DNA of 64,000 nucleotides from Rhodoluna sp. (GCA_024641985.1 JAHEBZ010000006.1:1-64000), one strand, 5' to 3'; shown: positions 1 to 9,721, counted from the stretch's first letter. Numbers and translations: made by a program. Notes: a model not told the origin generated them from the sequence alone.

Positions 1-2
1 CC

Positions 3-500
3 ATCGATGGCGGCAAATTGGTCATCAAGGGCGAGGGGCGCAGCCTTGGCCACGAAGCACCAGCGTTTGTGGGCCGTCGCCAACGCAGGCTCGATGGAGT
101 GGTTCGCGCCAACCTAAGCGTTGCCGGTGTGGGTGGTCTAACTTTGCGTTATGACGAAGCCGCGCACTACGACATCGAAGTTGCTGGCGACAAGATCATC
201 GCTCGTTCGGTGCTTTCGCACACCACGCAAGAATTTGTGGTGGCAAAACCATTGAACGATTCGATCACTTTGATCGCCAAACTCGACCGCCCCGAGGGCA
301 TCGATTTTCCATCGATGCAAACCTCAGACATCGTGCGGCTTGGTTATCTTGATGAATCGGGCAACGAGATAATCGTGGCCAGTTTTGACGGCCGCTATCT
401 TTCGGCCGAAGTAACCTGCTCATTTACGGGTCGCGTGTTCGGGCTTTATTGTGTTGAGGGCGAGCTTGTGGCGCACTCATATGAAGAAGTAGGTAACTGA
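3..500 (+). CDS. Glycoside hydrolase family 43 beta-xylosidase-like protein, C-terminal part (5' end outside window)
   Basis: Frame is open from base 3; IDGGKLVIKGEGRSL...FVGRRQRR resembles the C-terminal concanavalin-like domain of GH43 xylosidases. Confidence 0.65.
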   Translation: MDGGKLVIKGEGRSLGHEAPAFVGRRQRRLDGVVRANLSVAGVGGLTLRYDEAAHYDIEVAGDKIIARSVLSHTTQEFVVAKPLNDSITLIAKLDRPEGIDFPSMQTSDIVRLGYLDESGNEIIVASFDGRYLSAEVTCSFTGRVFGLYCVEGELVAHSYEEVGN

Positions 501-1471
501 TGTCGGTTGAGCCGTGGTCGCTTGATTTGATTGCACCACGTTTTCGGGTAATCACCGATAACGACTATGCCGGAGACCCGGATGGCTTGGTTCAATTGGC
601 TCAAGAACTGTTGAGCCCAAGCACCGAAACCGTTGCCGTGATTGGCACCCACTTGCGTGTTGGTGACCCATGGGGGTCATCAGATGACACCGCTGCCGAT
701 GCCGTTGTTGCTGCTCAAAAGATTGTGGATCTGTGCGGGCTCACCGGCAAGATTTCGGTTTTGAAGGGCGCTGTGCCGCCGCTTAGCAACCGCACCACCC
801 CAAACGATTCTGATGGCGTTCAGGCAATCATTCGCGAAGCCATGCGCACCGACACCGATGTGCCGCTGATGGTGGTTTGCGGCGCAAGCCTAACCGAAAT
901 CGCCAGTGCTTGGCTCATCGAGCCCCGCATCGCCGAGCGCCTAACAGTTGTCTGGATAGGTGGCCACGAGCACGAGGGTTTGGCCGAAGTGCCACCCGAG
1001 GGCACCGATCTCGAATACAACTTGCACATCGACCCAATCGCTGGGCAAGTGGTGTTCAACGACTCAAACCTAAAGGTTTGGCAATTTGCCCGCGACACCT
1101 ATCGCCAGGTGATTGCCAGCCGAGCCGAGCTTTATGTGCGCATGCGTGCCCACGGCGAGCTTGGGCGGCACCTTTACGACAGCCTTGGCAAGGTTTCTAA
1201 CGAGGTAGCCGGCTTTGGTATGTCGACCGGCGAGGTTTACATTCTTGGCGATAGCCCGCTTGTGCTCGCAACTGCGCTAATGGCAAGCTTTCAACCCGAC
1301 ACCTCATCGAGCGCCTGGATAACCAAGCCGTGCCCAAACATTCTTGATTCTGGATTGTATGAAGAGAACCCCGCTGGCCGAGACCTTCGTGTTTTCACGA
1401 GGGTAGATTCTCGTGCACTACTCGAAGATCTTTATGCGAAACTAGAAATGCACGCTGCGGGGGCTCGCTAG
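500..1471 (+). CDS. Nucleoside hydrolase-like protein
   Basis: N-terminal Asp-rich motif FRVITDNDYAGDPDGLVQL and overall length fit the IU-nucleoside hydrolase fold; TGATG overlap with the upstream gene. Confidence 0.7.
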   Translation: MSVEPWSLDLIAPRFRVITDNDYAGDPDGLVQLAQELLSPSTETVAVIGTHLRVGDPWGSSDDTAADAVVAAQKIVDLCGLTGKISVLKGAVPPLSNRTTPNDSDGVQAIIREAMRTDTDVPLMVVCGASLTEIASAWLIEPRIAERLTVVWIGGHEHEGLAEVPPEGTDLEYNLHIDPIAGQVVFNDSNLKVWQFARDTYRQVIASRAELYVRMRAHGELGRHLYDSLGKVSNEVAGFGMSTGEVYILGDSPLVLATALMASFQPDTSSSAWITKPCPNILDSGLYEENPAGRDLRVFTRVDSRALLEDLYAKLEMHAAGAR

Positions 1472-1533
1472 TCGATACCTGTAAGTTAAAACTCTTGCCA
1501 CTCGGGCTAAGGCATCAAAGTTAGGCTCGAAGC

Positions 1534-3057
1534 ATGGCTCAACAAAACTCGGCTGAAGCAAACCCGCCGGCTCAGGCCCCGGTAATCGAAAAGCTGCCGC
1601 ACAGCAGCTTTGTAATCATTGCCATTTTGCTTGGTGCTGCGTTTGTGACAAACCTAAACGAGACAATCTTGGGTGTGGCTTTGCCGCAAATCATGGCAGA
1701 CCTAAACATTCAGCCAAGCACCGGCCAATGGCTCAACACCGCCTTTTTGCTAACCATGGCCACCATCATTCCAACCATGGGCTGGTTGCAGCTTCGTTTC
1801 AGCACCCGCCGCCTCTATATTTGGGCCACCGCAATTTTCTCGGTGGGCACCTTGGTTGGCGCACTGGCGCCTTCGTTCGAAGTTCTGCTTACCGCGCGAA
1901 TCCTGCAGGCCAGTGGCACCGCGGTCATGTTCCCGCTGATGGTTACCACCATGATGGTTCTCGTTCCTCAAAATCTTCGCGGTCGCGTGATGGGCAACAT
2001 TGGCATCGTGATGTCGGTTGCACCGGCTCTTGGCCCTGCAGTTTCGGGTCTCATTTTGAACTTCCTCGGATGGCGCTGGCTGTTCTGGCTCATCCTGCCA
2101 ATCGCCCTGTTTGCCTGCGTGGCCGGTGGCCGCAAGATCGTTTCGCTTGGCGATCACGCAAAGGCAAAACTCGATGTCTTCTCGGTGATTCTGTCGGCAG
2201 TGGCATTTAGCGGGCTCATCTATGGTTTGTCTAGTTTTGCCGAAGCCGCTCGCGGAACAGTTCAGTTCTCGCCTTGGATTCCGACCCTCATTGGCGCAGC
2301 CGTGATGGTTTATTTTGTGCTTCGCCAATTGCGTTTAGCCAAAGAGGGCAAGGCGTTTCTTGATCTCACTATTTTCAAGGTCAAGTCTTACGCCGTATCA
2401 CTTGGCCTAATGGCAATCGCCATGGTTTATCTGTTTGGTGTTGGCATTTTGGTGCCCATTTATGTTCAACAGTCGCTCGGCATGACACCGCTCGAAACCG
2501 GTTTAATCTTGCTCCCCGGCGGTTTGGCCATGGGTCTTTTGAGCCCAGTAATCGGGCGCCTATTTGACAAAATCGGTTCTCGAAAACTGCTCATTCCAAG
2601 CTCTTTCGGCGTTTCGCTGGCAATTTGGTACATGACCACCTTTGGTGCCCAAACCACCTTTGTTGAAGTTTTGATTGCCAACTCAATTTTGATGATTTCG
2701 CTCGGTTTCATGTTCACCCCATTGTTCTCGGTTTCAATGATGCGCGTTCCGATGCACCAGTATTCGCACGGAAGTTCGATCACTGGTGCAACCCAGCAGG
2801 TCTTTGGTGCTGCCGGAACCGCGTTGTTTGTAACCATCCTGACCATTCAGGGGTTGGCCGCAACCAAGGCTGGCGCCGATGCCCAAGAGTCTGTTGCAGC
2901 CGGTGTTCACTCGGCATTCTTAGTTGGCGCCATCCTGTCGCTTATTGCAATTGCAATGACCTTTTGGCTCGAAGATTCTAAAAAGCTCATCGCGCAAGCC
3001 GCGGCAGAGGGCAACTCTGCGATGCCTGGCGATGCACCCTCGGTGGCCGCGCACTAA
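1534..3057 (+). CDS. MFS transporter, DHA2 (EmrB/QacA-like) family
   Basis: About 14 hydrophobic segments; LNETILGVALPQIMADL and LRGRVMG motifs. Confidence 0.85.
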   Translation: MAQQNSAEANPPAQAPVIEKLPHSSFVIIAILLGAAFVTNLNETILGVALPQIMADLNIQPSTGQWLNTAFLLTMATIIPTMGWLQLRFSTRRLYIWATAIFSVGTLVGALAPSFEVLLTARILQASGTAVMFPLMVTTMMVLVPQNLRGRVMGNIGIVMSVAPALGPAVSGLILNFLGWRWLFWLILPIALFACVAGGRKIVSLGDHAKAKLDVFSVILSAVAFSGLIYGLSSFAEAARGTVQFSPWIPTLIGAAVMVYFVLRQLRLAKEGKAFLDLTIFKVKSYAVSLGLMAIAMVYLFGVGILVPIYVQQSLGMTPLETGLILLPGGLAMGLLSPVIGRLFDKIGSRKLLIPSSFGVSLAIWYMTTFGAQTTFVEVLIANSILMISLGFMFTPLFSVSMMRVPMHQYSHGSSITGATQQVFGAAGTALFVTILTIQGLAATKAGADAQESVAAGVHSAFLVGAILSLIAIAMTFWLEDSKKLIAQAAAEGNSAMPGDAPSVAAH

Positions 3058-3106
3058 CAATTCGGGTAATTTAGTAACTCGGTAATCCGAAAGGCACCTC
3101 ACCCAA

Positions 3107-4465
3107 ATGAGCAAAATTCTTCGCGTCGCAATCATCGGAGCCGGCCCGGCTGGCATTTATGCCGGCAACATTTTGGCCAACAAGCACCCAGACGTGTCGA
3201 TCGACCTGTTTGATAGCCTGCCAGCGCCTTACGGCTTGATTCGCTATGGCGTTGCGCCCGATCACCCTCGCATCAAGGGCATCGTGAACTCGCTTCACGA
3301 GATGCTAAACGAGGGCAAAATTCGCTTCTATGGCAACGTTACTTTTGGCCGCGACATAACTCTTGCAGACATCAAAGACCACTATCACGCGGTCATTTTT
3401 GCAACCGGTGCAATTAAGGATGCCCAGCTAAACATTCCCGGCGTTGACCTCGATGGCAGCTATGGCGCCGCCGATTTTGTGTCGTGGTTTGATGGGCACC
3501 CAGATGTGCCGCGCACCTGGCCTCTAGTTGCCGAGCAGGTAGCGGTTTTGGGCAATGGCAACGTTGCGCTAGATGTGGCGAGAATGCTCGCGAAGCACGC
3601 AGATGACCTGCTGACCACCGATATTCCCGAAAACGTGTACGAGGGGCTCAAGAGCTCACCCATAACCGATGTGCACGTGTTTGGGCGCCGTGGCCCAGCA
3701 CAAATCAAGTTCACACCTATCGAGCTTCGCGAACTTGGCGAAGTTGCCGATGTAGACATCGTTTTGTATGACGAAGACTTTGCTGATGGCTGGTTCGACG
3801 AAGACGCCGAGGGCGTGACCAACCAACACAAAGTGATGGCGCGGGTGATCGAATCTTGGCGCGACCGCGAGCTAACCGGTGCAAGCCGCCGCCTGCACCT
3901 GCACTTTTTCTCGAGCCCAGCCGAAATCATCGGCGATGGCAACGGCAAGGTGGCAGGCATCAAATTTGAACGAACCGAGTTGACCGAAAACGGTCAGGTG
4001 CGCGGCACCGGGGTGTTTGTTAACTATGCGATGCAAGCCGTTTATCGTGCGGTTGGATATTTTGGCAGCGAGCTGCCCGAGGTGCCGTTCGATGACGAGC
4101 ACGGGGTAATTCGCAACCAGGGTGGCCGAGTAATCGACGAATCGGGTGCGCAGGTTGCCGGGCTGTATGCCACCGGCTGGATCAAACGTGGCCCAGTTGG
4201 CCTGATCGGTCACACCAAGAGCGACGCCACCGAGACAATCGAAAACCTGGTTGCCGATCTTGAGTCGTTGACTGACCCGGCACACGCAGAACTCGATTCA
4301 ATGATTAACGAGCTCAGGGCTCGCGGCGTTCAATTCACTGACTGGGCTGGCTGGTTAAAGCTAAACCAGCATGAGCTCGAACTTGGTGCCGCCTTCGAGG
4401 GCGCCGACCGTGAACGAGTGAAGGTTGTTGCCCGCGACCAACAGGTTGCCATTTCGAACGCTTAA
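3107..4465 (+). CDS. FAD-dependent ferredoxin/adrenodoxin-NADP+ reductase (FprA-like)
   Basis: VAIIGAGPAGIYAG dinucleotide-binding motif; APYGLIRYGVAPDHPRIKGI and GNGNVALDVARML motifs. Confidence 0.88.
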   Translation: MSKILRVAIIGAGPAGIYAGNILANKHPDVSIDLFDSLPAPYGLIRYGVAPDHPRIKGIVNSLHEMLNEGKIRFYGNVTFGRDITLADIKDHYHAVIFATGAIKDAQLNIPGVDLDGSYGAADFVSWFDGHPDVPRTWPLVAEQVAVLGNGNVALDVARMLAKHADDLLTTDIPENVYEGLKSSPITDVHVFGRRGPAQIKFTPIELRELGEVADVDIVLYDEDFADGWFDEDAEGVTNQHKVMARVIESWRDRELTGASRRLHLHFFSSPAEIIGDGNGKVAGIKFERTELTENGQVRGTGVFVNYAMQAVYRAVGYFGSELPEVPFDDEHGVIRNQGGRVIDESGAQVAGLYATGWIKRGPVGLIGHTKSDATETIENLVADLESLTDPAHAELDSMINELRARGVQFTDWAGWLKLNQHELELGAAFEGADRERVKVVARDQQVAISNA

Positions 4466-4467
4466 AC

Positions 4468-4500
4468 AAAAATCTCCCGAGAAACTCTCGGGAGATTTTT
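4468..4500. terminator. Bidirectional intrinsic terminator
   Basis: Perfect palindrome AAAAATCTCCCGAGA-AAC-TCTCGGGAGATTTTT between convergent genes. Confidence 0.9.
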
Positions 4501-4504
4501 CTAA

Positions 4505-4723
4505 TTATTTAGACTCTTCGTCTTCTTCGCCGTCTTCGTCGTCATACAAGTCGGCCCACTTGTCTTCATATTCGGGTTCGGCATCGATGCCCACAGCGGC
4601 TGTGCTGACTGGTTCGATGTGCCCGATTTCTTTTTCAAGCGCGTTTAGATCGGTGTTTGGGCTAAAGTATTTTAGCTCGCGGGCAACCTTGGTGTGCTTT
4701 GCCTTTTGACGGCCACGCCCCAT
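4505..4723 (-). CDS. DUF3073 family protein
   Basis: MGRGRQKAKHTKVARELKYFSPNTDL is typical of DUF3073; start moved from the ORF-track ATG to 4723. Confidence 0.85.
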   Translation of the reverse strand: MGRGRQKAKHTKVARELKYFSPNTDLNALEKEIGHIEPVSTAAVGIDAEPEYEDKWADLYDDEDGEEDEESK

Positions 4724-4805
4724 GGCGAGACCCCCTAACGTGCTCGGCCGCAACTAATTGCGGGAAAGTCGAAGAAAATGTTGCAACAGCAACTGAAACC
4801 TGTGC

Positions 4806-5165
4806 CTATTTTAGCAGAATGCCGGCAAGCCAGAGCCCAAGCGTTGCAGCTGTGCAAACTAGCGCCATATTTGCCCCAATGTTGCCCAGGCCCTGTGCAA
4901 TTCGGCCGCGCCTAAAATAATCAACAGTCTGCCCGGCGAAGCTGCTGAAAGTTGAAAGCCCGCCGGCAAGGCCAACCACCAGCAGGGTTTGCAGCCCTTC
5001 ATCGCCAGTTAGCCCGCCGGTGGCTAAACCAGCCACAAATGAGGCCGCGGTGTTGGCGAGCAAAATGCCCCATGGCAAAACGCCAACCCAGCTACCAAGC
5101 CAAAGCCTTAGCGCAGCACCAAACCCTCCAGCCAAAATAACCAAGGTTGCCAGCATCAAATTCAT
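4806..5165 (-). CDS. crcB: Fluoride efflux channel CrcB/Fluc subunit
   Basis: Four hydrophobic segments and GGLSTFSSF motif. Confidence 0.88.
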   Translation of the reverse strand: MNLMLATLVILAGGFGAALRLWLGSWVGVLPWGILLANTAASFVAGLATGGLTGDEGLQTLLVVGLAGGLSTFSSFAGQTVDYFRRGRIAQGLGNIGANMALVCTAATLGLWLAGILLK

Positions 5166-5548
5166 CAGCGATCTCGCTTTTTGGCTATGCGCCTAGCCAG
5201 CCAATATGAACCCAGGCCTAATGCCAGTTGCAGGGCAATCAGCGCCAAGGCGGTCGCGCTCAGTTGCTCGGCAAACACCAACCAAATGGCTACGCCGCTA
5301 AGAGTAGTAAATCCGCCGGCCACACCCGTTGCCCAAAAGGCTCTGCGCGCAGGGCTAGCGAATCTTGAATCGCCGTTTAGCCAGCCGAGCGCGGCAGCAC
5401 CCAAAACGTTCGCAACAAACAGGCCAACAATTTGAAGCGCAGATGCGCTTGCGTTTAACCCAAAACCCAGCAGCTCGGCAATTGCAATGCGCATCGCAGT
5501 TCCAAGCGCCCCACCGGCAAAGGCAAGCGCGAAAAGCCTGGCATTCAT
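5165..5548 (-). CDS. crcB: Fluoride efflux channel CrcB/Fluc subunit (second copy)
   Basis: GGALGTAMR... and GGFTTLSGV motifs; abuts the first crcB. Confidence 0.85.
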   Translation of the reverse strand: MNARLFALAFAGGALGTAMRIAIAELLGFGLNASASALQIVGLFVANVLGAAALGWLNGDSRFASPARRAFWATGVAGGFTTLSGVAIWLVFAEQLSATALALIALQLALGLGSYWLARRIAKKRDR

Positions 5549-5582
5549 CGATCTGGCAATTCCGTTGCGGCCCTAACTTGGG

Positions 5583-7256
5583 CTAAGCCTTGGTGGCTTC
5601 GGCGTCAGCTTGGTCGGTGGCTTTGGCGCGCTTGGGTTTACGAACACCCAGGTTAAACGTGGTCAGAAGGCCCAAGAACAAGAATCCGGCTGCGGCATAC
5701 CCGGTGGCCTTCACACCATCGGTAAACCCGTTGTTTGCTGCGGCTTGCACATCATCGGCGATCTGCTGCGAAGCGCCCGAGGCAACTAAAAACCCAGTGA
5801 TGCCGGGCAAGGCGGCGCCAGCCGAATCGACCACCGGGGTAGAAATGGTGGTCACGAATTCGTCTTGCTGGGCAGCGGTCAGGGTCTGCACAAATTCAAC
5901 TTCTCGAATGCGAGCCTCGGCCGAAGCCTGGGTGCTGGTGAACAAAATTGTTCCGAGCACCGCAATGCCAAGCGCCGAACCGATTTGACGAACAGTGCTC
6001 TGCGAGCCAGATGCCTGACCAATTTTTTCTAGTGGCACCGCCACCATGATCACACCGGTTAGTTGTGCCGTGGCAAAGCCCACACCTATTCCGTAAAGCA
6101 AAAGGAACGGAGCGATTGGCCCCCATCCTTGACCGGTGTTGGCAAAGATTGCGATGCCCAGCACGCCGATAAGTTCGAGAACTACGCCCGCGCGAACCAG
6201 CTGAACGCCGGTAACCTTCGAGCCCAAGCCGCCGGCGATTCCAGAGGCCAAGAAGGCGCCCCCGGCCAGCCAAAGAATGACCAAACCCGATGAAATTGCG
6301 TTAAGGCCTTCAACGTTTTGAAGCCAGAGTGGAATGGCAAAAAGTAAACCGAACTCGCCCATCGAAATGATTCCGGCGGCAATCGAGCCGTTCCTGAAGC
6401 TTGCAATGTGAAAAAGCCCAAGGTCAAGCAGCACGTTCTTGCCGACCCTCTCGCGGGCTCGCTCCCACAGCACGAAAATCGCAATGAAGGCGACCGCAAT
6501 TGCCAGCGAAACCGGAATGATTGAGATTCCATCGGTTGGCCAAGCGAAATCGCCGATGCTAAATACGTTTGTGTCGCTTGCGTTCCACCAGCCATATACG
6601 CGACCCTCGATGAGGCCGAAAACCAGGGTGATAAACATCACGAACGAAATCGCGGCGCCAACTAGGTCAAGTTTTCCGGAACGATGTTGCTGCTTCGATT
6701 CGTTCACCCAAATGAACAAACCGATAATCACAATCAGCCCAAGCGGTGCGTTCACATTGAATGCCCAGCGCCAGCTAAAGTCGGTGGCCAACCATCCGCC
6801 AAGAACCGGCCCAATGGCAACCATTCCGCCGATGGTTGAGCCCCAAATTGCAAAAGCTATGCCACGTTCTTTGCCCTGAAAGTTTGCGTTAACCAGCGAA
6901 AGCGTTGTCGGCAAAACCATCGCACCACCGATTCCCTGCACGACGCGAGCCAAAATCATCGAGGTGGCATCGGTGCTGAGGCCAGCCCAAACGGAAGCAA
7001 TTGTGAAGATGGTCAAACCAATCACCAAAAGTTTGCGGCGGCCAATTCGGTCGGCAACCGAACCCCAAATCAATAGCAGCGATGCAAAAACCAGCACATA
7101 ACTTTCTTGAACCCACTGCACCTGCGATGAGGTGAGCATGAGGTCATTGATGATTGCGGGGAAGATCGTGTTCACGATTGTTCCGTCGATAATTACGAGC
7201 GAAATTGCCATCGAAATAAAGACGAGGCCGATCCAACGGTTGCGAGTTTTGGGCAT
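5583..7256 (-). CDS. MFS transporter, DHA2 family
   Basis: IDGTIVNTIFPAIINDL, WVQESYVL, GSVADRIGRRKLL motifs; about 14 TM segments. Confidence 0.87.
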   Translation of the reverse strand: MPKTRNRWIGLVFISMAISLVIIDGTIVNTIFPAIINDLMLTSSQVQWVQESYVLVFASLLLIWGSVADRIGRRKLLVIGLTIFTIASVWAGLSTDATSMILARVVQGIGGAMVLPTTLSLVNANFQGKERGIAFAIWGSTIGGMVAIGPVLGGWLATDFSWRWAFNVNAPLGLIVIIGLFIWVNESKQQHRSGKLDLVGAAISFVMFITLVFGLIEGRVYGWWNASDTNVFSIGDFAWPTDGISIIPVSLAIAVAFIAIFVLWERARERVGKNVLLDLGLFHIASFRNGSIAAGIISMGEFGLLFAIPLWLQNVEGLNAISSGLVILWLAGGAFLASGIAGGLGSKVTGVQLVRAGVVLELIGVLGIAIFANTGQGWGPIAPFLLLYGIGVGFATAQLTGVIMVAVPLEKIGQASGSQSTVRQIGSALGIAVLGTILFTSTQASAEARIREVEFVQTLTAAQQDEFVTTISTPVVDSAGAALPGITGFLVASGASQQIADDVQAAANNGFTDGVKATGYAAAGFLFLGLLTTFNLGVRKPKRAKATDQADAEATKA

Positions 7257-7297
7257 AGCCCAAGGCTACCCGAGTCGCATGCCCAAATTTTGCTGCA

Positions 7298-7338
7298 GGG
7301 GTTAGCTGATCACCATGCGTGGGGTTAGCTGATCACCA
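7298..7338. repeat. 17-bp direct repeat (GGGTTAGCTGATCACCA) with 24-bp period
   Basis: Two identical copies read at 7298-7314 and 7322-7338; the second spans the stop codon of the DMT transporter gene. Confidence 0.9.
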
Positions 7339-8236
7339 AAAGCGCGCTGCCGCTCAAGGCTAAAACCACCCCGACTGTTTGGGTGCGAGCGAGTTTTTCT
7401 TTCAAAAATATGCGCGCCAATATGATGGTTCCAAGTGGGTAAAGCGCGGTCAAAACGCTAACCACAGTGAGTGAGCCAAGCCTAGATGCCAGTATGAAAA
7501 ACACATTCGCGCTTGAATCGAATAAGCCCGTCACGGCAACCGAATACCAAAATTTCGCCGGCACTTTTTCGCGCAGAGTTTTCGAGTTCGAGTTTGAGTT
7601 TGAGCTCGGTTTCGAGTTCGAGTTGCCAAGATTTCTTCGAACTCCATTCACAAAGGTGAACAGGGTCACGGCGCCCAAAATCGCTGCTGCGGTTCCTCGC
7701 AAAAGAATTACCGGCGCCAAGCCCGAATCTGCCGGTGCCTGGTCTAGGCAAATTAGCACCACTCCAATTCCGGCGCCGGCGATGACCCCAAGAATTAAAC
7801 CCTTGGCCGAAGGCAGGCGCACATCTTGGCCTGGCACGAAACCAACCAGAAAAACGGCAGTTAGAATCGCTGCCAAAGCGGCAAAACCCAGGCCCGAAAA
7901 TCGGTCGCCCTGGGCAAACCCGACTGCGCTTGGCACGATTGCCGAAATCACAGCCGACAGCGGCGAGACAACCGAAATGGGCCCGATGGCAAGTGAGGCA
8001 TAGAGAGCACTCATTGCAACGGCCGAGGTGATGCCTGCGGCCGTGCCCCAAAACAGAGCTTCAGAGCTGAAATCAGAACCAAGAAAAATGCTTAGGAAAA
8101 GCAAAAAAGCAAGGCCGATGGTGCCCGAAACGAAAGTCACCGTAACCGGCTTGATGCGGCGGCTGGCAATCGCGCCAAAGAAATCGGCAAAGCCATAGAC
8201 CAACGAAGTCGCGAAGCCTAGGGCTATGGTTAGCAT
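7325..8236 (-). CDS. EamA/DMT family transporter
   Basis: About 10 hydrophobic segments; terminal LYPLGTIILARIFLKEKL is typical of EamA proteins. Confidence 0.82.
   Translation of the reverse strand: MLTIALGFATSLVYGFADFFGAIASRRIKPVTVTFVSGTIGLAFLLFLSIFLGSDFSSEALFWGTAAGITSAVAMSALYASLAIGPISVVSPLSAVISAIVPSAVGFAQGDRFSGLGFAALAAILTAVFLVGFVPGQDVRLPSAKGLILGVIAGAGIGVVLICLDQAPADSGLAPVILLRGTAAAILGAVTLFTFVNGVRRNLGNSNSKPSSNSNSNSKTLREKVPAKFWYSVAVTGLFDSSANVFFILASRLGSLTVVSVLTALYPLGTIILARIFLKEKLARTQTVGVVLALSGSALLVIS
7581..7625. repeat. Degenerate hexamer repeat (GAGTTC/GAGTTT) inside the DMT transporter gene
   Basis: TTCGAGTTCGAGTTTGAGTTTGAGCTCGGTTTCGAGTTCGAGTTG; encodes NSNSKPSSNSNSNSK on the minus strand. 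Confidence 0.85.
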
Positions 8237-8272
8237 CTTGCCGCCGGCCGGTTAGTTCGACTTTGGCTTGAT

Positions 8273-9322
8273 CTAAATTGTTGAGGCATCGATCACAAAG
8301 CGGTAGCGAACATCGCTTGCAACAACGCGATCCCAGGCTTTATCGATATCGGCAACGTTGGTTGCATCGACCAACTCGATGCTCGAGCCAATGCCATGTT
8401 TGGCGCAAAAATCTAGCATCGCTTGGGTTTCTTCAATGCCGCCGGTGTTCGAGCCCGCAATTGAACGGCGCTGAGGCACAATGCTAAAGGCGCCAAAGCT
8501 TTGTTGCTCTGGTGGCAAACCAACAAACACCAGCGAACCATCAACCTTTAGCAGCGATAGCAGTTGGTTTACATCGATGTTTGCCGAGGTTGCATTGACA
8601 ATAAAGTCGAGCTTGCCGCCCAAGATTTCGAAGGTCTTTTCGTCGCCGATCGAGAGGTAATCTTTGGCGCCATAGCCCAAAGCTTCCTCGCGCTTGCTGG
8701 TTGAGTGGCCAAGCACATAAACCTCGGCTCCCATTGCAACTGCCATCTTCACGGCAATGTGACCAAGACCGCCCATTCCCAAGATGGCAACCTTTTTGCC
8801 CGGGCCGGCGCCCCAGTGGGCGAGGGGGCTATAAACGGTGATGCCGGCGCACAGCAGCGGCGCAGATTCGGCCAGGTCGATTGCCTCAGGAATGTGTAGG
8901 GCATATTTTGCCTTCACCACTACTTCGCGGCTGTAGCCACCCATGGTTGGGGTGCCATCGTATTCGCGACCATTGTAGGTTTGTACGTTGCCCTTGAGGC
9001 AGTAATTCTCTTGCCCGGCTTGGCACGGTTCGCATTCGTTACAGCTGTCGACAAATGTTCCCACTCCCGCGCGGTCGCCCACTTTAAATTTCGTTACCCG
9101 GTTACCCACTTCAACAACGTGGCCGGCAATTTCGTGGCCCGGAACCATCGGAAAAATGCCGTCGAACCATTCGTTTCGGGCTTGGTGAATGTCGCTGTGG
9201 CAAATGCCAGAAAAGGCGATCTCGATGCGAACATCTTCGGGGCCAACTGCGCGGCGCTCGATATTTTCTTTAGAAAATGCAGAGGTGGGGGTTTTTGCGA
9301 TTAGCGCGCGGGTGGTAGTCAT
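8273..9322 (-). CDS. Zinc-dependent alcohol dehydrogenase, NAD(P)-dependent (CAD/AdhC-like)
   Basis: GICHSDIHQARNEW, GHEIAGHV, CNECEPCQAGQENYC structural zinc site, GMGGLGHIAVKMA. Confidence 0.9.
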   Translation of the reverse strand: MTTTRALIAKTPTSAFSKENIERRAVGPEDVRIEIAFSGICHSDIHQARNEWFDGIFPMVPGHEIAGHVVEVGNRVTKFKVGDRAGVGTFVDSCNECEPCQAGQENYCLKGNVQTYNGREYDGTPTMGGYSREVVVKAKYALHIPEAIDLAESAPLLCAGITVYSPLAHWGAGPGKKVAILGMGGLGHIAVKMAVAMGAEVYVLGHSTSKREEALGYGAKDYLSIGDEKTFEILGGKLDFIVNATSANIDVNQLLSLLKVDGSLVFVGLPPEQQSFGAFSIVPQRRSIAGSNTGGIEETQAMLDFCAKHGIGSSIELVDATNVADIDKAWDRVVASDVRYRFVIDASTI

Positions 9323-9339
9323 GTATTCAGACTAACGGG

Positions 9340-9415
9340 TGGTGGCTAGACGCGGGATTGAACCGCGGACCTAACGATTTTCAGTCGTTCGCTCTACCAA
9401 CTGAGCTATCTAGCC
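9340..9415 (-). tRNA. tRNA-Phe (GAA)
   Basis: Minus-strand GGCTAGATAGCTCAGTTGGTAGAGC...CTGAAAA...GGTTCGAATCCC...TCTAGCCACCA; encoded CCA. Confidence 0.96.
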
Positions 9416-9455
9416 TCAGCCAAAGAGTGAACTCGGGCTGAGCGGTTTTCACCGC

Positions 9456-9532
9456 TGGCGATCCTGACGGGACTTGAACCCGCGACCTCCGCCGTGACAG
9501 GGCGGCGCGCTAACCAACTGCGCTACAGGACC
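9456..9532 (-). tRNA. tRNA-Asp (GTC)
   Basis: Minus-strand GGTCCTGTAGCGCAGTTGGTTAGC...CTGTCAC...GGGTTCAAGTCCCGTCAGGATCGCCA; encoded CCA. Confidence 0.96.
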
Positions 9533-9566
9533 TTACTTTTGGAACTTTGAACTACCTGCTTCATAG

Positions 9567-9639
9567 TGACCCCAACGGGATTCGAACCCGTGCTGCCGCC
9601 GTGAAAGGGCGGTGTCCTAGGCCTCTAAACGATGGGGCC
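9567..9639 (-). tRNA. tRNA-Glu (TTC)
   Basis: Minus-strand GGCCCCATCGTTTAGAGG...CTTTCAC...GGGTTCGAATCCCGTTGGGGTCA. Confidence 0.95.
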
Positions 9640-9721
9640 TACAAAGCGGATACTTCATAGCACCAAGAGGAAAGAATAGTCGCTATTGGGTGGTTTGCGC
9701 AACCCGTGTTAGTTTCGATGT

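Noticed and set aside
1750-2328. 192-aa minus-strand ORF in the first MFS gene
   Set aside because: Antisense shadow; composition rich in His/Arg/Asn typical of noncoding frames
5548-7330. Fluoride riboswitch upstream of the crcB pair
   Set aside because: Only about 35 bp separate crcB from the upstream MFS gene, too short, and no matching motif was seen
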